A stretch of DNA of 64,000 nt from BP-133 sp040756995 (GTDB lineage: Bacteria > Actinomycetota > Acidimicrobiia > IMCC26256 > BP-133), in the NCBI GenBank assembly GCA_040756995.1, contig JBFLYK010000003.1:186001-250000 (forward strand), read 5' to 3'. Under the pieces are notes generated by a model. That model did no database searches. It saw nothing but the letters and a program-made list of their open reading frames with translations, and was not told the DNA's origin. A program made the position numbers and the translations under genes. Positions 22,739 to 31,900 of this stretch are shown here, in pieces (the stretch's first letter is position 1; each line of letters starts with the position of its first letter).

Positions 22739-24697
22739 TCACTGGCTGGAGAGGGCCCGGCGGACGACTCCGCCGGACTGGTCCAGGCGGCGGCGGGCGG
22801 TGGCGGCGTCGACGCCGGTGAGGAGGGAGACGATGGCGGTCTTCACTTCGCCATTGGCGGCTTCGAGGGCGGCGGCGGCTTCGGCGGGCGTGCAGCCGGC
22901 GGCGGTGACGACGATCCGCCGGGCCCGGTCGACGAGCTTCTCGCTGCCGGCCCGGACGTCGACCATGAGGTTCCCGAAGGTCCGTCCGAGGCGGACCATC
23001 ACCACGGTCGAGATCGTGTTGAGCACGAGCTTCTGCGCCGCTCCGGCCTTGAGGCGGGTGGAGCCGGCGATGACCTCGGGGCCGACGACGACCTCGACGG
23101 CGTGGTCGGCGGCCGCCGAGATCTTCGAACCCGGATGGCAGGACAGGCCGACGGTGAGCGCACCCGCTTCCCGGGCGGCGCCGAGGGCGCCGAGCACGTA
23201 GGGGGTGCGGCCGCTGGCGCTGATGCCGACGACGGCGTCGGCGGGGCCGACATCGAGGGCGAGGAGCTCGGCGGCGCCGGCGGAGGGGTCGTCTTCGGCG
23301 CCCTCTCTCGGTTTCGTGATGGCACCGGGCCCGCCGGCCATGAGGGCGACGAACTTGTCGGCGGCGTTGAAGGTCGGCCCGCACTCGGCGGCGTCGAGCA
23401 CGCCCATGCGCCCGGCGGTCCCGGCGCCGACGTAGACGATGCGGCCCTCCGGCCGGTCGGTCAGCCGGGCGACGATGGCGTCGATGGCGCCGGCGATGGC
23501 CGGGGCCGCCCGGCGGACGGCGGCCGCCACCGCCGCTTCCTCCGAGGCCATCAGCCGCACGAGCTCCTGCGTCGGCCGCAGGTCGAGGTCGGAGAGCTCG
23601 GGCCGCACCCGCTCGGTGACAAGACCCCCGAGATCAAGCGGAAGAGCACCGGGGGCAACGGGGGGGTCCAGGGGGGGCTCGGCCCCCCCTGGGGCGAGAG
23701 GCAGCGGCGCGGGGGTGGTCAGGGCCTCGCAGAGGACTTCCCAGACCCGTTCGGGATCGCGGGTCCCGAGGTAGCTCATGTGGGCGCAGGCTTCGTAGCC
23801 CCAGGTCCAGAGGTCGTCGACTCCGGCGGAGCGGGCGGTGGCCACCGCGGCCCGGATGTCGTCGGCGTCCTCGGGACCGAGGCGGAAACCCTGGATCCAG
23901 ATCTGGGGTTCGATGCCGGCGGCCGCCGCCTGCTGCGCCACCCGTTCCGAGAACTCGGTGACGAACGGGACGACCGGCTCGTCGAAGACCTTCCAGTACG
24001 GGTCGGTGGCCAGCGTGGCGACGCCGCGCAGGCGGGCCACGGCCGACCAGTCGGCGACGCCGAGCGACCCCGTGGTGCGGGGCAGCAGGCAGACGGTGCT
24101 GCGGCCGCCGAGGCTGGCGACGTAGGCGGTCAGCTCGCCGAGGAACTCGACCAGGCACCGTTCCCGGAAGGTGCGGACGTCGGCGGTCAGTTCGGTCGGC
24201 ATGTCGTCGTCGCCGGTCTCGTCGCACCAGCGCTGCGCGCAGCGGGAACAGCGGCAGCCCCACCGCTCCAGGGGCTCGTCGAAGTGGGCGGGATGGGCCC
24301 AGTGGGGCTCGTCCCAGAAGACGCGGTCGGCGCCGGTCTCCACCGCCGCCGCGGCCCACGCCCGCACGAACTCGCGGTAGGCCTCGGAGTTGAGGCAGCC
24401 GGCCGCCACCGGCCGGCCGCTGTCGAGCACCTGGCCGACATGGGGATGATTGGCCACGAACAGGCTCTCGGCCTCCCCGCCGAAGGTGCGGCCGACACCC
24501 CACGGCCCGACCTGGACGAAGAGCCCGGCGGCGTGGGAGATCTCCACGAGGCGGCCGACGGTGTCCCGGTAGTACGTCAGGTCGTTCTCGCTCATCGTGT
24601 GCAGCACACCGGTGAAGCCACGGGCGGCGAGGTCGTCCATGTCGGCCGCCACATGGCGGAGGATCCGGTTGCCGAAGTACGAGACGCCGATGGGCAT
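22739..24697 (-). CDS. murQ: TIM-barrel-like domain fused to MurNAc-6-phosphate etherase (MurQ)
   Basis: The protein has 652 residues. Residues about 356-652 are a complete MurQ: LVTERVRPELSDLDLRPTQE, VYVGAGTAGRMGVLDAAECG, ISASGRTPYVLGALGAA, LSCHPGSKIS and LKAGAAQKLVLNTIST. MurQ removes the lactyl ether from MurNAc-6-phosphate to give GlcNAc-6-phosphate. Residues 1-325 resemble a glycosidase-like TIM barrel (FWDEPHW at 127, WGCRCSRC at 146, WTWGYEA near 298) and recall barrel proteins found beside sugar transporters. The join is a Gly/Pro linker (residues 328-352) encoded over a GC palindrome. MurQ is normally about 300 residues and free-standing. No start codon with a ribosome site is seen at the junction, so a true fusion is likely. 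Confidence 0.85.
   Translation of the reverse strand: MPIGVSYFGNRILRHVAADMDDLAARGFTGVLHTMSENDLTYYRDTVGRLVEISHAAGLFVQVGPWGVGRTFGGEAESLFVANHPHVGQVLDSGRPVAAGCLNSEAYREFVRAWAAAAVETGADRVFWDEPHWAHPAHFDEPLERWGCRCSRCAQRWCDETGDDDMPTELTADVRTFRERCLVEFLGELTAYVASLGGRSTVCLLPRTTGSLGVADWSAVARLRGVATLATDPYWKVFDEPVVPFVTEFSERVAQQAAAAGIEPQIWIQGFRLGPEDADDIRAAVATARSAGVDDLWTWGYEACAHMSYLGTRDPERVWEVLCEALTTPAPLPLAPGGAEPPLDPPVAPGALPLDLGGLVTERVRPELSDLDLRPTQELVRLMASEEAAVAAAVRRAAPAIAGAIDAIVARLTDRPEGRIVYVGAGTAGRMGVLDAAECGPTFNAADKFVALMAGGPGAITKPREGAEDDPSAGAAELLALDVGPADAVVGISASGRTPYVLGALGAAREAGALTVGLSCHPGSKISAAADHAVEVVVGPEVIAGSTRLKAGAAQKLVLNTISTVVMVRLGRTFGNLMVDVRAGSEKLVDRARRIVVTAAGCTPAEAAAALEAANGEVKTAIVSLLTGVDAATARRRLDQSGGVVRRALSSQ
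23668..23692. repeat. GC palindrome inside the fusion linker
   Basis: CCAGGGGGGG at 23668-23677 and CCCCCCCTGG at 23683-23692 pair perfectly around CTCGG. On the coding strand it supplies the PGGAEPPLD part of the linker joining the barrel domain to MurQ. Such a G/C run is unlike the flanking domain sequence and looks like an inserted palindromic element. Confidence 0.65.
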
Positions 24698-24727
24698 ATG
24701 CCGCAGAGTCTGCCTGCCGCCGGCCCT

Positions 24728-25558
24728 TCAGCCGGTGACCGAGCCGGCGACCATGCCGGAGGTCAGGCGCCGGTGCAGGGCGAGGAAGAAGATCACGACG
24801 GGAATGGTGAACATGACGCTGCCGGCCATGATCGCCCCCCAGTCGGCCTGCTCCTGGCCGACGAAGGACGACAGGGCGACGGGCAGCGTGCGCCGGTTCT
24901 CCTTGGTACCCACGAACGTGAGGGCGAGGAGGAACTCGTTCCAGGCGGCGATGAACGAGAAGATGGCCGTGGCCGCCAGGCCGGGCCCGGCCAGCGGGAA
25001 GATCACTCGCACCATGGCGCCGAACCGGGTGGCACCGTCGCTCATGGCCGCCTCCTCGAGCTCCTTGGGGATGGTTTCGAAGAAGCTCCGGAGCAGCCAG
25101 ATGGCCAGCGGTGTCGTGAAGCTCAGGTAGGCGATGACCAGGCCGACCCACGAGTCGAGCAGGTTCAGGGCCTTCATCACCACGAACAGGGGGATGATGA
25201 GGACGACGAGCGGGAACATCTGCACGGCCATGATCATCAGCAGCAGGTAGCGGCGCAGCGGCAGGTCGAAGCGGGCCAGGACGTACCCGGCCAGGGCGGC
25301 CACCCCCACACCGGCCACGGTCGTGGCCGTGGCCACGATCAGCGAGTTGCGAAGGGCGGTGGCGAATCCGCCGTCGAGCACGTCGGCGTAGCGGCCGAAC
25401 TGCGGACTGTCCGTCCACAAGGACGGCGTGCGTTGGAAGATCTCGCCGTCGGGCTTGAGCGACGTGAGGACCATCCAGGCGAACGGCGCCACGGCAAACA
25501 GCGCCACGACGGCGGCGGCCAGATAGATGGCGATGGTGGCGGCCGGCCGGCGCTTCAC
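24728..25558 (-). CDS. ABC sugar transporter permease, MalG type
   Basis: The protein has 276 residues from GTG 25558, which overlaps the previous stop (GTGA). Six membrane helices are visible. The EAA loop reads EEAAMSDGATRFGAMVRVIFPLAGPG, the contact for an ATPase. The N-terminus (PFAWMVLTSLKPDGEIF) and the SYLSFT-type segment place it with carbohydrate permeases of the CUT1 class. With its partner and the binding lipoprotein it should import an amino sugar or wall fragment. The open frame reaching much further upstream is a shadow of the neighbour gene. Confidence 0.92.
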   Translation of the reverse strand: MKRRPAATIAIYLAAAVVALFAVAPFAWMVLTSLKPDGEIFQRTPSLWTDSPQFGRYADVLDGGFATALRNSLIVATATTVAGVGVAALAGYVLARFDLPLRRYLLLMIMAVQMFPLVVLIIPLFVVMKALNLLDSWVGLVIAYLSFTTPLAIWLLRSFFETIPKELEEAAMSDGATRFGAMVRVIFPLAGPGLAATAIFSFIAAWNEFLLALTFVGTKENRRTLPVALSSFVGQEQADWGAIMAGSVMFTIPVVIFFLALHRRLTSGMVAGSVTG

Positions 25559-26448
25559 CGGGCGCGCACCTCCTCCCGAGCCACACGGCCATAGGCGACG
25601 GTCATGACGAGGAGGACGAAGAAGAGGGCGACGGCCATGGCCGAGGCCGTCCCCAGATGGGGCCGGGCGAAGGCTTCCCGCCACACGGTGATGGCCGCCA
25701 GCTCCGTCGACCGGTAGGGGCCGCCGCCGGTCATCACGTAGACCTGGTCGAAGATCTTGAAATCCCAGATCGTCGACACGACGACCAGCGTCAGCAGCAG
25801 CGGGCGGAGCATGGGAAGCGTGATGTGGCGGAGCATCTGCCACGGCCCGGCGCCGTCGATGCGGGCCGCCTCCTTGACCTCGGGCGGGATCGACTGCAGC
25901 CCGGCCAGGAGCGACAGGGCCACGAAGGGGAACGACTGCCAGACCACCACGACGCCCACGGCGATGAAGGCCGGCAATCGGTCGTTGAACCAAGAGAAGC
26001 CGGTGAAGTCGTGGCCGAGGTGGGACAGGGTCCAGTTCACGACGCCGTACTGGTCGTCGAACATCCACCGCCACACGATGCCGGCCGCCACCCGGGGGAC
26101 GGCCCAGGGCAGCAGCACCAGCACGCCGAGGAGGGCCCGGCCCCGGAAGCGCTGGTTGAGCAGCAGGGCGACGGCCAAGCCGGCGGCCATCGTGGCGGCG
26201 ACGCAGGCGAAGCCGAACACCGCGGTGGTGACGAACACCTCCCGCAGGTGGGCATCGGTCAGGAGCTGGCGGTAGTTGTCGAGGCCGACGAAGCGGCTCT
26301 GCCCGAAGGCGAGATACGGCAGTCCGGCCGAGCGGAACGACAGCCAGACCGTCCGCCCGACCGGGTAGAGCACTAGCCCGAACACGACGAGCAGCGCCGG
26401 TGCCAGCAGGAGCCACGGCAGGATCTTCCGATCGAAGCGGCTACCCAC
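25555..26448 (-). CDS. ABC sugar transporter permease, MalF type
   Basis: The protein has 297 residues. Six membrane helices are visible, with the typical N-terminus LLLAPALLVVFGLVLYPVG. The EAA loop is KEAARIDGAGPWQMLRHITLP. RFVGLDNYRQLL is the common CUT1 segment after helix 1. Its start overlaps the end of the binding-protein gene by 8 bases and its stop overlaps the next permease. It forms the channel together with that permease. No ATPase gene is in the operon, so a shared MsmK/UgpC-type ATPase elsewhere must drive it. Confidence 0.92.
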   Translation of the reverse strand: MGSRFDRKILPWLLLAPALLVVFGLVLYPVGRTVWLSFRSAGLPYLAFGQSRFVGLDNYRQLLTDAHLREVFVTTAVFGFACVAATMAAGLAVALLLNQRFRGRALLGVLVLLPWAVPRVAAGIVWRWMFDDQYGVVNWTLSHLGHDFTGFSWFNDRLPAFIAVGVVVVWQSFPFVALSLLAGLQSIPPEVKEAARIDGAGPWQMLRHITLPMLRPLLLTLVVVSTIWDFKIFDQVYVMTGGGPYRSTELAAITVWREAFARPHLGTASAMAVALFFVLLVMTVAYGRVAREEVRAR

Positions 26449-27718
26449 CGAAGGCGGCGTCCATCGTTTTCGCCACGTCCTTCATGGCTTGGGCGGCGGT
26501 CCGCTTTCCGGCCATCACCTGTTGGACGGCGCTGGTGAACAGCCCGTCGGCCTCGAACCCGCCCCACTCCGTCGTCGGTGGATACGTCCTCGAGTGGTGC
26601 TCCAGCTGGACGGAGAACGGCTGGTAGAGCGGGTCGGGCGGTGTGGCGGCGGCCAGGGCGTCGCGGGCCGCGGGCAGGAAGCCGATCTTCGTCGTGAAGG
26701 CCGTCACCCGGGTCGGTTCGAGGAGGAAGTCGAGATAGCGCCGGGCCAGCGCTCCCTTCTTTGTGCCGGCGAAGACGACGAGGTGGCTGCCGCCGGCGAA
26801 GCTGTCCCGATCGCCGCTCGGCCCGGCCGGCAGCAGCGCGGCGCCGACCTTGCCGTTGAGCTCGGGGTGGGCGGCCAGCAGGGCCCGGACGTCCCAGCCG
26901 CCGCCGATCATCATCGCCAGGTCACCGGCCTCGAAGGCCTTGCGGACGTCGCGGGCGTTCCACGACAGCGCGCCGGCCGGGGCGAACCGCTCGACGCGGT
27001 AGAGGTCGGCGTAGAACTGCACGGCGGCCACCGCCTGGGGCGAAGTCATTCCCGAACGCCACACACCGGCCTTCCGGTAGGCGATCTCGCCGCCGTTCTG
27101 CCACACCATCGGCAGCACGTAGTGGGCGGCGTTGCCGGCCACGCTGAAGGCGGCCATGCCCGTCCGGTCGCGGATCGCCCGCCCGACGGTGAGCAGTTCG
27201 GCCCAGGTGGTGGGGACCGGCAGGCCGAGCGAGGCGAGGACGTCGGTCCGGTAGATCAGCGCCCGGGCGCCGGCGTACCAGGGGACGCCGTAGACGGTGC
27301 CGTCGACCGTCGCTCCCTCGACGAGGCTCTCCACGAACCGGCCGGCGGCGCCGGCTGACCCGTCAGCGTCGTCGTCGCCCAGATCAGCGGGCTCGAGCGC
27401 GCCGATATCGGCGAACTCCGGCGTCCACGTGCTGCCCATCTCGGCCACATCGGGAAGCTGCCCGCCCCCGACGGCGGTCACGAACTGGTCATGGGCGCTG
27501 GCCCACGGCACGAACTGCACCTCGACCCTGTCACCCGGATGCGCCGCCTCGAACTCCTTGGTGGCGTCGGTGAAGAAGGCCCGCAGCTCCGGAGCGCCGG
27601 GCTCCATGATCCAGACCTGGAGAGGCCCCTTGGCCGAGAACCCGCCGCCGGACGGGGCCAGGGCGCCACAGCCTCCGAGGAGGACCAGGGCGACGACGGC
27701 GGCGAGGACCCGCCGCAT
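26441..27718 (-). CDS. ABC sugar-binding lipoprotein
   Basis: The protein has 425 residues from ATG 27718. The signal peptide ends in a lipobox (LLGGC, Cys17), so the mature protein is tethered to the outer membrane face. The body is a cluster-B extracellular solute-binding protein: GDRVEVQFVPWASAHDQFV, LPDVAEMGSTWTPEFADIGAL, VYGVPWYAGARALIYRTDVL, PTTWAELL and DLAMMIGGGWDVRAL. The operon implies a MurNAc, anhydro-MurNAc or wall-disaccharide ligand; that is inference. Its start touches the kinase stop (TGATG). Confidence 0.92.
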   Translation of the reverse strand: MRRVLAAVVALVLLGGCGALAPSGGGFSAKGPLQVWIMEPGAPELRAFFTDATKEFEAAHPGDRVEVQFVPWASAHDQFVTAVGGGQLPDVAEMGSTWTPEFADIGALEPADLGDDDADGSAGAAGRFVESLVEGATVDGTVYGVPWYAGARALIYRTDVLASLGLPVPTTWAELLTVGRAIRDRTGMAAFSVAGNAAHYVLPMVWQNGGEIAYRKAGVWRSGMTSPQAVAAVQFYADLYRVERFAPAGALSWNARDVRKAFEAGDLAMMIGGGWDVRALLAAHPELNGKVGAALLPAGPSGDRDSFAGGSHLVVFAGTKKGALARRYLDFLLEPTRVTAFTTKIGFLPAARDALAAATPPDPLYQPFSVQLEHHSRTYPPTTEWGGFEADGLFTSAVQQVMAGKRTAAQAMKDVAKTMDAAFGG

Positions 27719-28851
27719 CAGGCGGTCACCGGGGCCGGGCGGCTCGAGGAGCTGTCGAAGACCAGCCCCGCCAGGGCGCCGCGGGCGCCGGGCGTGGCGA
27801 GGCGGGCGGCGCCGGCCAGGGCGTCGCCGGCCGGCGGCATGAGGTCGGCGGCGGGGTACGTGGCGCGGATGCGGGCCAGGAAGGGCTCGAGCAACAGGGC
27901 GTCGGGCGCGGCGAACAGGCCGCCGAGCCAGGAGAGGGAGATCGGCGTGGAGGAGCTGGGGTTCAGGCGGCGGGCGCAGGCCACCGCCGAGTCGGCCAGG
28001 TGCGTGGCGGCTTTCCGCCAGATGTGGCGGGCGACGTCGTCGCCGGCGGCGGCCGCCTCGGCGACCTGGGCCGAGAAGGAGGCGATGGCGGCGACGGGCC
28101 CGGCGCCGGCCCGGGCGGCGAGCTCCGGCAGCCGGTCGAGCGGGCCGACATCGCGTTCCACCAGCCGGGCCAGCACCGGCGACCCGCCGGTGCGGCCGTC
28201 GTGGGCCCGGAGCGCGGCGTCGAGGCCCCGCCGGCCGATCCAGAACCCGCTGCCGGTGTCGCCGAGCAGGTGCCCCCACCCGTCGACGCAGGCCACCGCG
28301 CTGTCGAAGGTCCAGATCCCGCCACCCGGTCCCGCCCCGCCGACGCCCATGCCCCCGGGGCCGTGACCTCCCGGACCAACCGCGCCCCGGCCCGCCGGAC
28401 CGGCGTGTTCGCCATTCTCCGGGATCTTGACCGGGATGGCGCCGAAGGCGACGGCGCCGGTGCCGGCGACGAGGACGACACCTCCGTCGGGGTCGGGCAG
28501 CGCGCCGGCATGGGCGGCGACCACGTCGCCGCACAACGTCACCCGGGAGACGCCGAGGCGTTCATGGAGCCGGGCGGCGATCGCCGGCGCGACGTCGCGG
28601 GTGCCGAGCAGGCCGGCCAGGCCGGCCGACACCGTTTCCACCTGTCCCACCTCGTGGCGGGCGGCGGCCGCCGCCACCACCGCCGAGGTGACCGTGGCGG
28701 CCAGGTTCTCGACGATGCCCTCCACCATCGCCGGGCCGAGGCCGGGTGGGAGGCCCGGCCCTTCGACGACGGGACAGGGCCGGCCGTCGACGCCGATCAC
28801 CGCGGCTCGGCAGCGGCTCCGTCCCCCATCGACGGCCACCAGGCTCCCCAT
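27718..28851 (-). CDS. BadF/BadG-type N-acetyl-hexosamine kinase
   Basis: The protein has 377 residues. It is an actin-fold sugar kinase of the BadF/BadG/BcrA/BcrD ATPase family, which includes NagK-like and MurK-like kinases: VAVDGGRSRCRAAVIG (phosphate loop), AGLAGLLGTRDV, LCGDVVAAHAGAL, VLVAGTGAVAFGA and LLGDTGSGFWIGR. A glycine-rich insert of about 30 residues follows residue 150 (HGPGGMGVGGAGPGGG), absent from typical members. It probably phosphorylates GlcNAc or MurNAc at O-6. It is the first gene of the salvage operon. N-acetylglucosamine kinase is the database-like name; the true substrate is open. Confidence 0.85.
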   Translation of the reverse strand: MGSLVAVDGGRSRCRAAVIGVDGRPCPVVEGPGLPPGLGPAMVEGIVENLAATVTSAVVAAAAARHEVGQVETVSAGLAGLLGTRDVAPAIAARLHERLGVSRVTLCGDVVAAHAGALPDPDGGVVLVAGTGAVAFGAIPVKIPENGEHAGPAGRGAVGPGGHGPGGMGVGGAGPGGGIWTFDSAVACVDGWGHLLGDTGSGFWIGRRGLDAALRAHDGRTGGSPVLARLVERDVGPLDRLPELAARAGAGPVAAIASFSAQVAEAAAAGDDVARHIWRKAATHLADSAVACARRLNPSSSTPISLSWLGGLFAAPDALLLEPFLARIRATYPAADLMPPAGDALAGAARLATPGARGALAGLVFDSSSSRPAPVTA

Positions 28852-28919
28852 CGACCTGAGGTATAGCGCACTTGGCCCGTGCCCAGGGGCGACACGGCGG
28901 TTTCGACCTCAGATCCCTC

Positions 28920-31900
28920 TCAGAGCGTGGACATTCCCACGACAGGCGTGTTGAGCCTGAGGGCACCGGTGGAACCGTGGAACGTCGCGTCGCCGAACGA
29001 GAAGATCCCCCCGTCGGTCGCCACCAGCCAGTAGCCCTCACCCGACGGTGACGGCGCCATGCCCACGATCGCCTTGTTCAACCGGACGGCGCCGGTCGAG
29101 CCGTGGAACCGGGCGTCGCCGAAGGAGAAGATGCCGCCGTCGGTCGCCACCAGCCAGTAGCCGTGGCCGGTCGGCGTCGCCGCCAGGCCGACGATCGGCT
29201 TGTTCAACGTCAGGGCCCCGGTCGAGCCGTGGAACGTCGCGTCGCCGAAGGAGAAGATCCCCCCGTCCGTCGCCACCAACCAGTAACCGTTGCCCGACGG
29301 GGTCGGCGCCATCCCCACGATCGGCTTGTTGAGCCTCGTCCCGCCCGCCGAACCGTGGAACTTCGCATCGCCGAAGGANNNNNNNNNNNNNNNNNNNNNN
29401 NNNNNNNNNNNNNNNNNNNNNNNNNNNNNNNNNNNNNNNNNNNNNNNNNNNNNNNNNNNNNNNNNNNNNNNNNNNNNNCCAGTAACCGTTGCCCGACGGG
29501 GTCGGCGCCATCCCCACGATCGGCTTGTTGAGCCTCGTCCCGCCCGCCGAACCGTGGAACTTCGCATCGCCGAAGGAGAAGATCCCCCCGTCGGCCGCCG
29601 CCAGCCAGCACCCCCGGCCCGACGGGGTCGGGGCCAGGCCGACGATCGGCGAGTTGAGCCGGGTGCCGCCGGTCGAGCCGAAGAAGGCCGCGCCGCCGAA
29701 GGTGAAGATGCCGCCGTCGGCGGCGGCGAGGAGGTAGCCGGGCTGGTCGTCGTCGAGGACGGTGGCCACGCCTTCGGGGTCGGGCAGTAGGCCGTTGCCG
29801 GCGGCCGACAGTCGCAGGCGGATCGTCTCGTCGCCCTCGAACCGGCTGTCGCCGGTGACGGCCACCTCGACCGGCTTCTCCTCGTCGCCGGGGGCGAAGG
29901 TGAGGCTGCCGGACACCGGGGTGAAGTCGGTGCCCGCCGCCGCGGTGCCGGGCAGCGTCTCGTAGCGGACGGTGACCGGGAAGGACCGGGGCCCCGACAG
30001 CCGGACGGGGACGACGGCGATCGTGTCCTCGTCGGTCTTCTCGGCCACCGTGACGCCGGGCGAGAAGATCTCCGGAGGCGCATCGTCGTCCATGATCGTG
30101 CCGATGGCCACCGCCCGACCGAGTCGGGCACCGGCGCCGGCCGCCGACAGCGCCACGGTGAAGGTTTCGTTGACCTTGTCGCGGACGTCGGTGAGCACCC
30201 GGGCCACGACGGTCCGGCTGGTGTCGCCGGGGTTGAAGGAGAGGCCGCCGCTCACGGCCTCGTAGTCCTCGCCGGCGACGGCGGTCTGGTCGCCGCTGGC
30301 GAAGGCGACCGTCACGGCGCCGGTGGCCGGTGGGGTGAGCGTGACGGTGAAGGCCAGGCCGGCCGTGCCGGTGTCGCCCTCGACGATGCCGGCGTCGGCG
30401 ATGTCGAGCTGCGGCAGGTCGTCGTTGCCGATGACGGCCCGGGCGGTGCCGTCGGTGACGGTGGCGTTGACCACCCGTCCGAGGCTGAGGAAGAAGTCCT
30501 CCTCGTCCTCGTGGAGGCTGTCGCCGGTCACCGCCACGGCCACGGTCCGGGCGGTCTCGCCGGGGGCGAACTCCAGGGTGCCGCCGGCGGCCGTGTAGTC
30601 CGTGCCGCCGGCCGCGGTCCCGTTGGCTGTGGCGTAGTGCACCGCGACCGGCTGGACCGACGGGGCGTCGAGCGTCACGGTGAAGACGGCGTTCCCGGAG
30701 CCTTCGTTGCCTTCCGTCACGGTGATGTCGGCCACCGCCACGGCCGGTCCGTCGTCGTCGACGATGGTGGCTCCGGCGGTGGTGCGGGCGGGGTCGATCG
30801 GTGTGCCGCGGCTGGCGTTCGACAGCGCCGCGGTGAAGGCCTCGTCCCCCTCGTCGATGCCGTCGGGACTGACCGTGACGTCGACCGTCTTCGCCGTCTC
30901 GCCAGGGTTGAAGGTCAGGGCGGCGTTGGCGCCCCCGTAGTCGTCGCCGCTGTTGGCCGCATCCGCCGGGTCGCCGACGGCGTAGTTGACGGTCACGGCC
31001 TGGTCACTCTCCCGGGAGAGCGTGACCACGAACCGGGCCTTCTCGTTGGTGCTGCGGCCGGTGCCCTCGGTGACCGTGTCGCCGGCGATCGAGAGGGTGG
31101 CCGGCCCGTCGTTGTCGATGATCGTGCCGGTGCCCGTGCCGTGGGTCAGCGTGGCGTGGCCCGGCGCCGACAGGGTGACGGTGAACGTCTCGCTCGGGGC
31201 GCCGTCCTCGGCCGGGTCGTCGACCACGGTCACGCCCACGGTGAGGGCCCGGCCGCCGGCCGGAATCGTGACGGTGCGGCCCTGCACGGCGGTGTAGTCG
31301 GCCGGGGCGGTCGCGCCGCCGGCCCCTGCGCCGTCGGCGGTGGCGACGGTCACGGTGACGGCGTGGTCGCTGACCGAGTCGAGGGCGATCGTGAACTCGA
31401 GCGGCCGGCGGGCGGCGTCGGTCTCGGTGATGGCCCCGTCGGCGATCGACAGCCCGGGCGGCGCGTCGTCGTCGGCGATCGTGACGAGGCCGGTGGCGGG
31501 ATGGGGCTCGGCGAGGCGGCCGTTCTCCGCCCGGGAGAGCACGACTCCGAACGTCTCGTGGGGTTCGTCGACGGTGTCGCCGATCACCGAGAAGCTGACG
31601 GGCTTCGCCGTCTCGCCGGGCTCGAAGGTCAGCGTGCCGGCGGGCGCGTCGGCGCTGTAGTCGGCCGGGGACGCCGGGCCGCCGCCGACGGTGTAGTCGA
31701 CGGTGACGGGCTTGCTCGACGGCGAGGACAGCACGACCTCGGCCGTGCCGGTGGAGGTGCCGGAGTTTCCTTCGGCGATCGTCGCCGGCACGACGGAGAC
31801 GGCCGGCGGGAGGTCGTCGTCGCGGATCGTGGCCGTCCCCGTGGCCTTGACCAGGACGGCGTTGGTCGGGCTCGAGAGGGTGACGGTGATCGTCTCGTCG

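Noticed and set aside
24728..26416. 562-codon reverse frame covering both permease genes
   Set aside because: Its first half reads the upstream permease gene out of frame; the real permease starts at GTG 25558 with a GTGA overlap.
29379..29478. Apparent frameshift splitting the giant repeat protein in two
   Set aside because: The shift lies across an arbitrary 100-N gap between identical sequences, so it is an assembly artefact.
28920..29750. Regular 126-bp repeats that could be mistaken for a CRISPR or minisatellite array
   Set aside because: They stay in frame, vary mostly at third positions and encode the YWLV protein repeat; there are no unique spacers.
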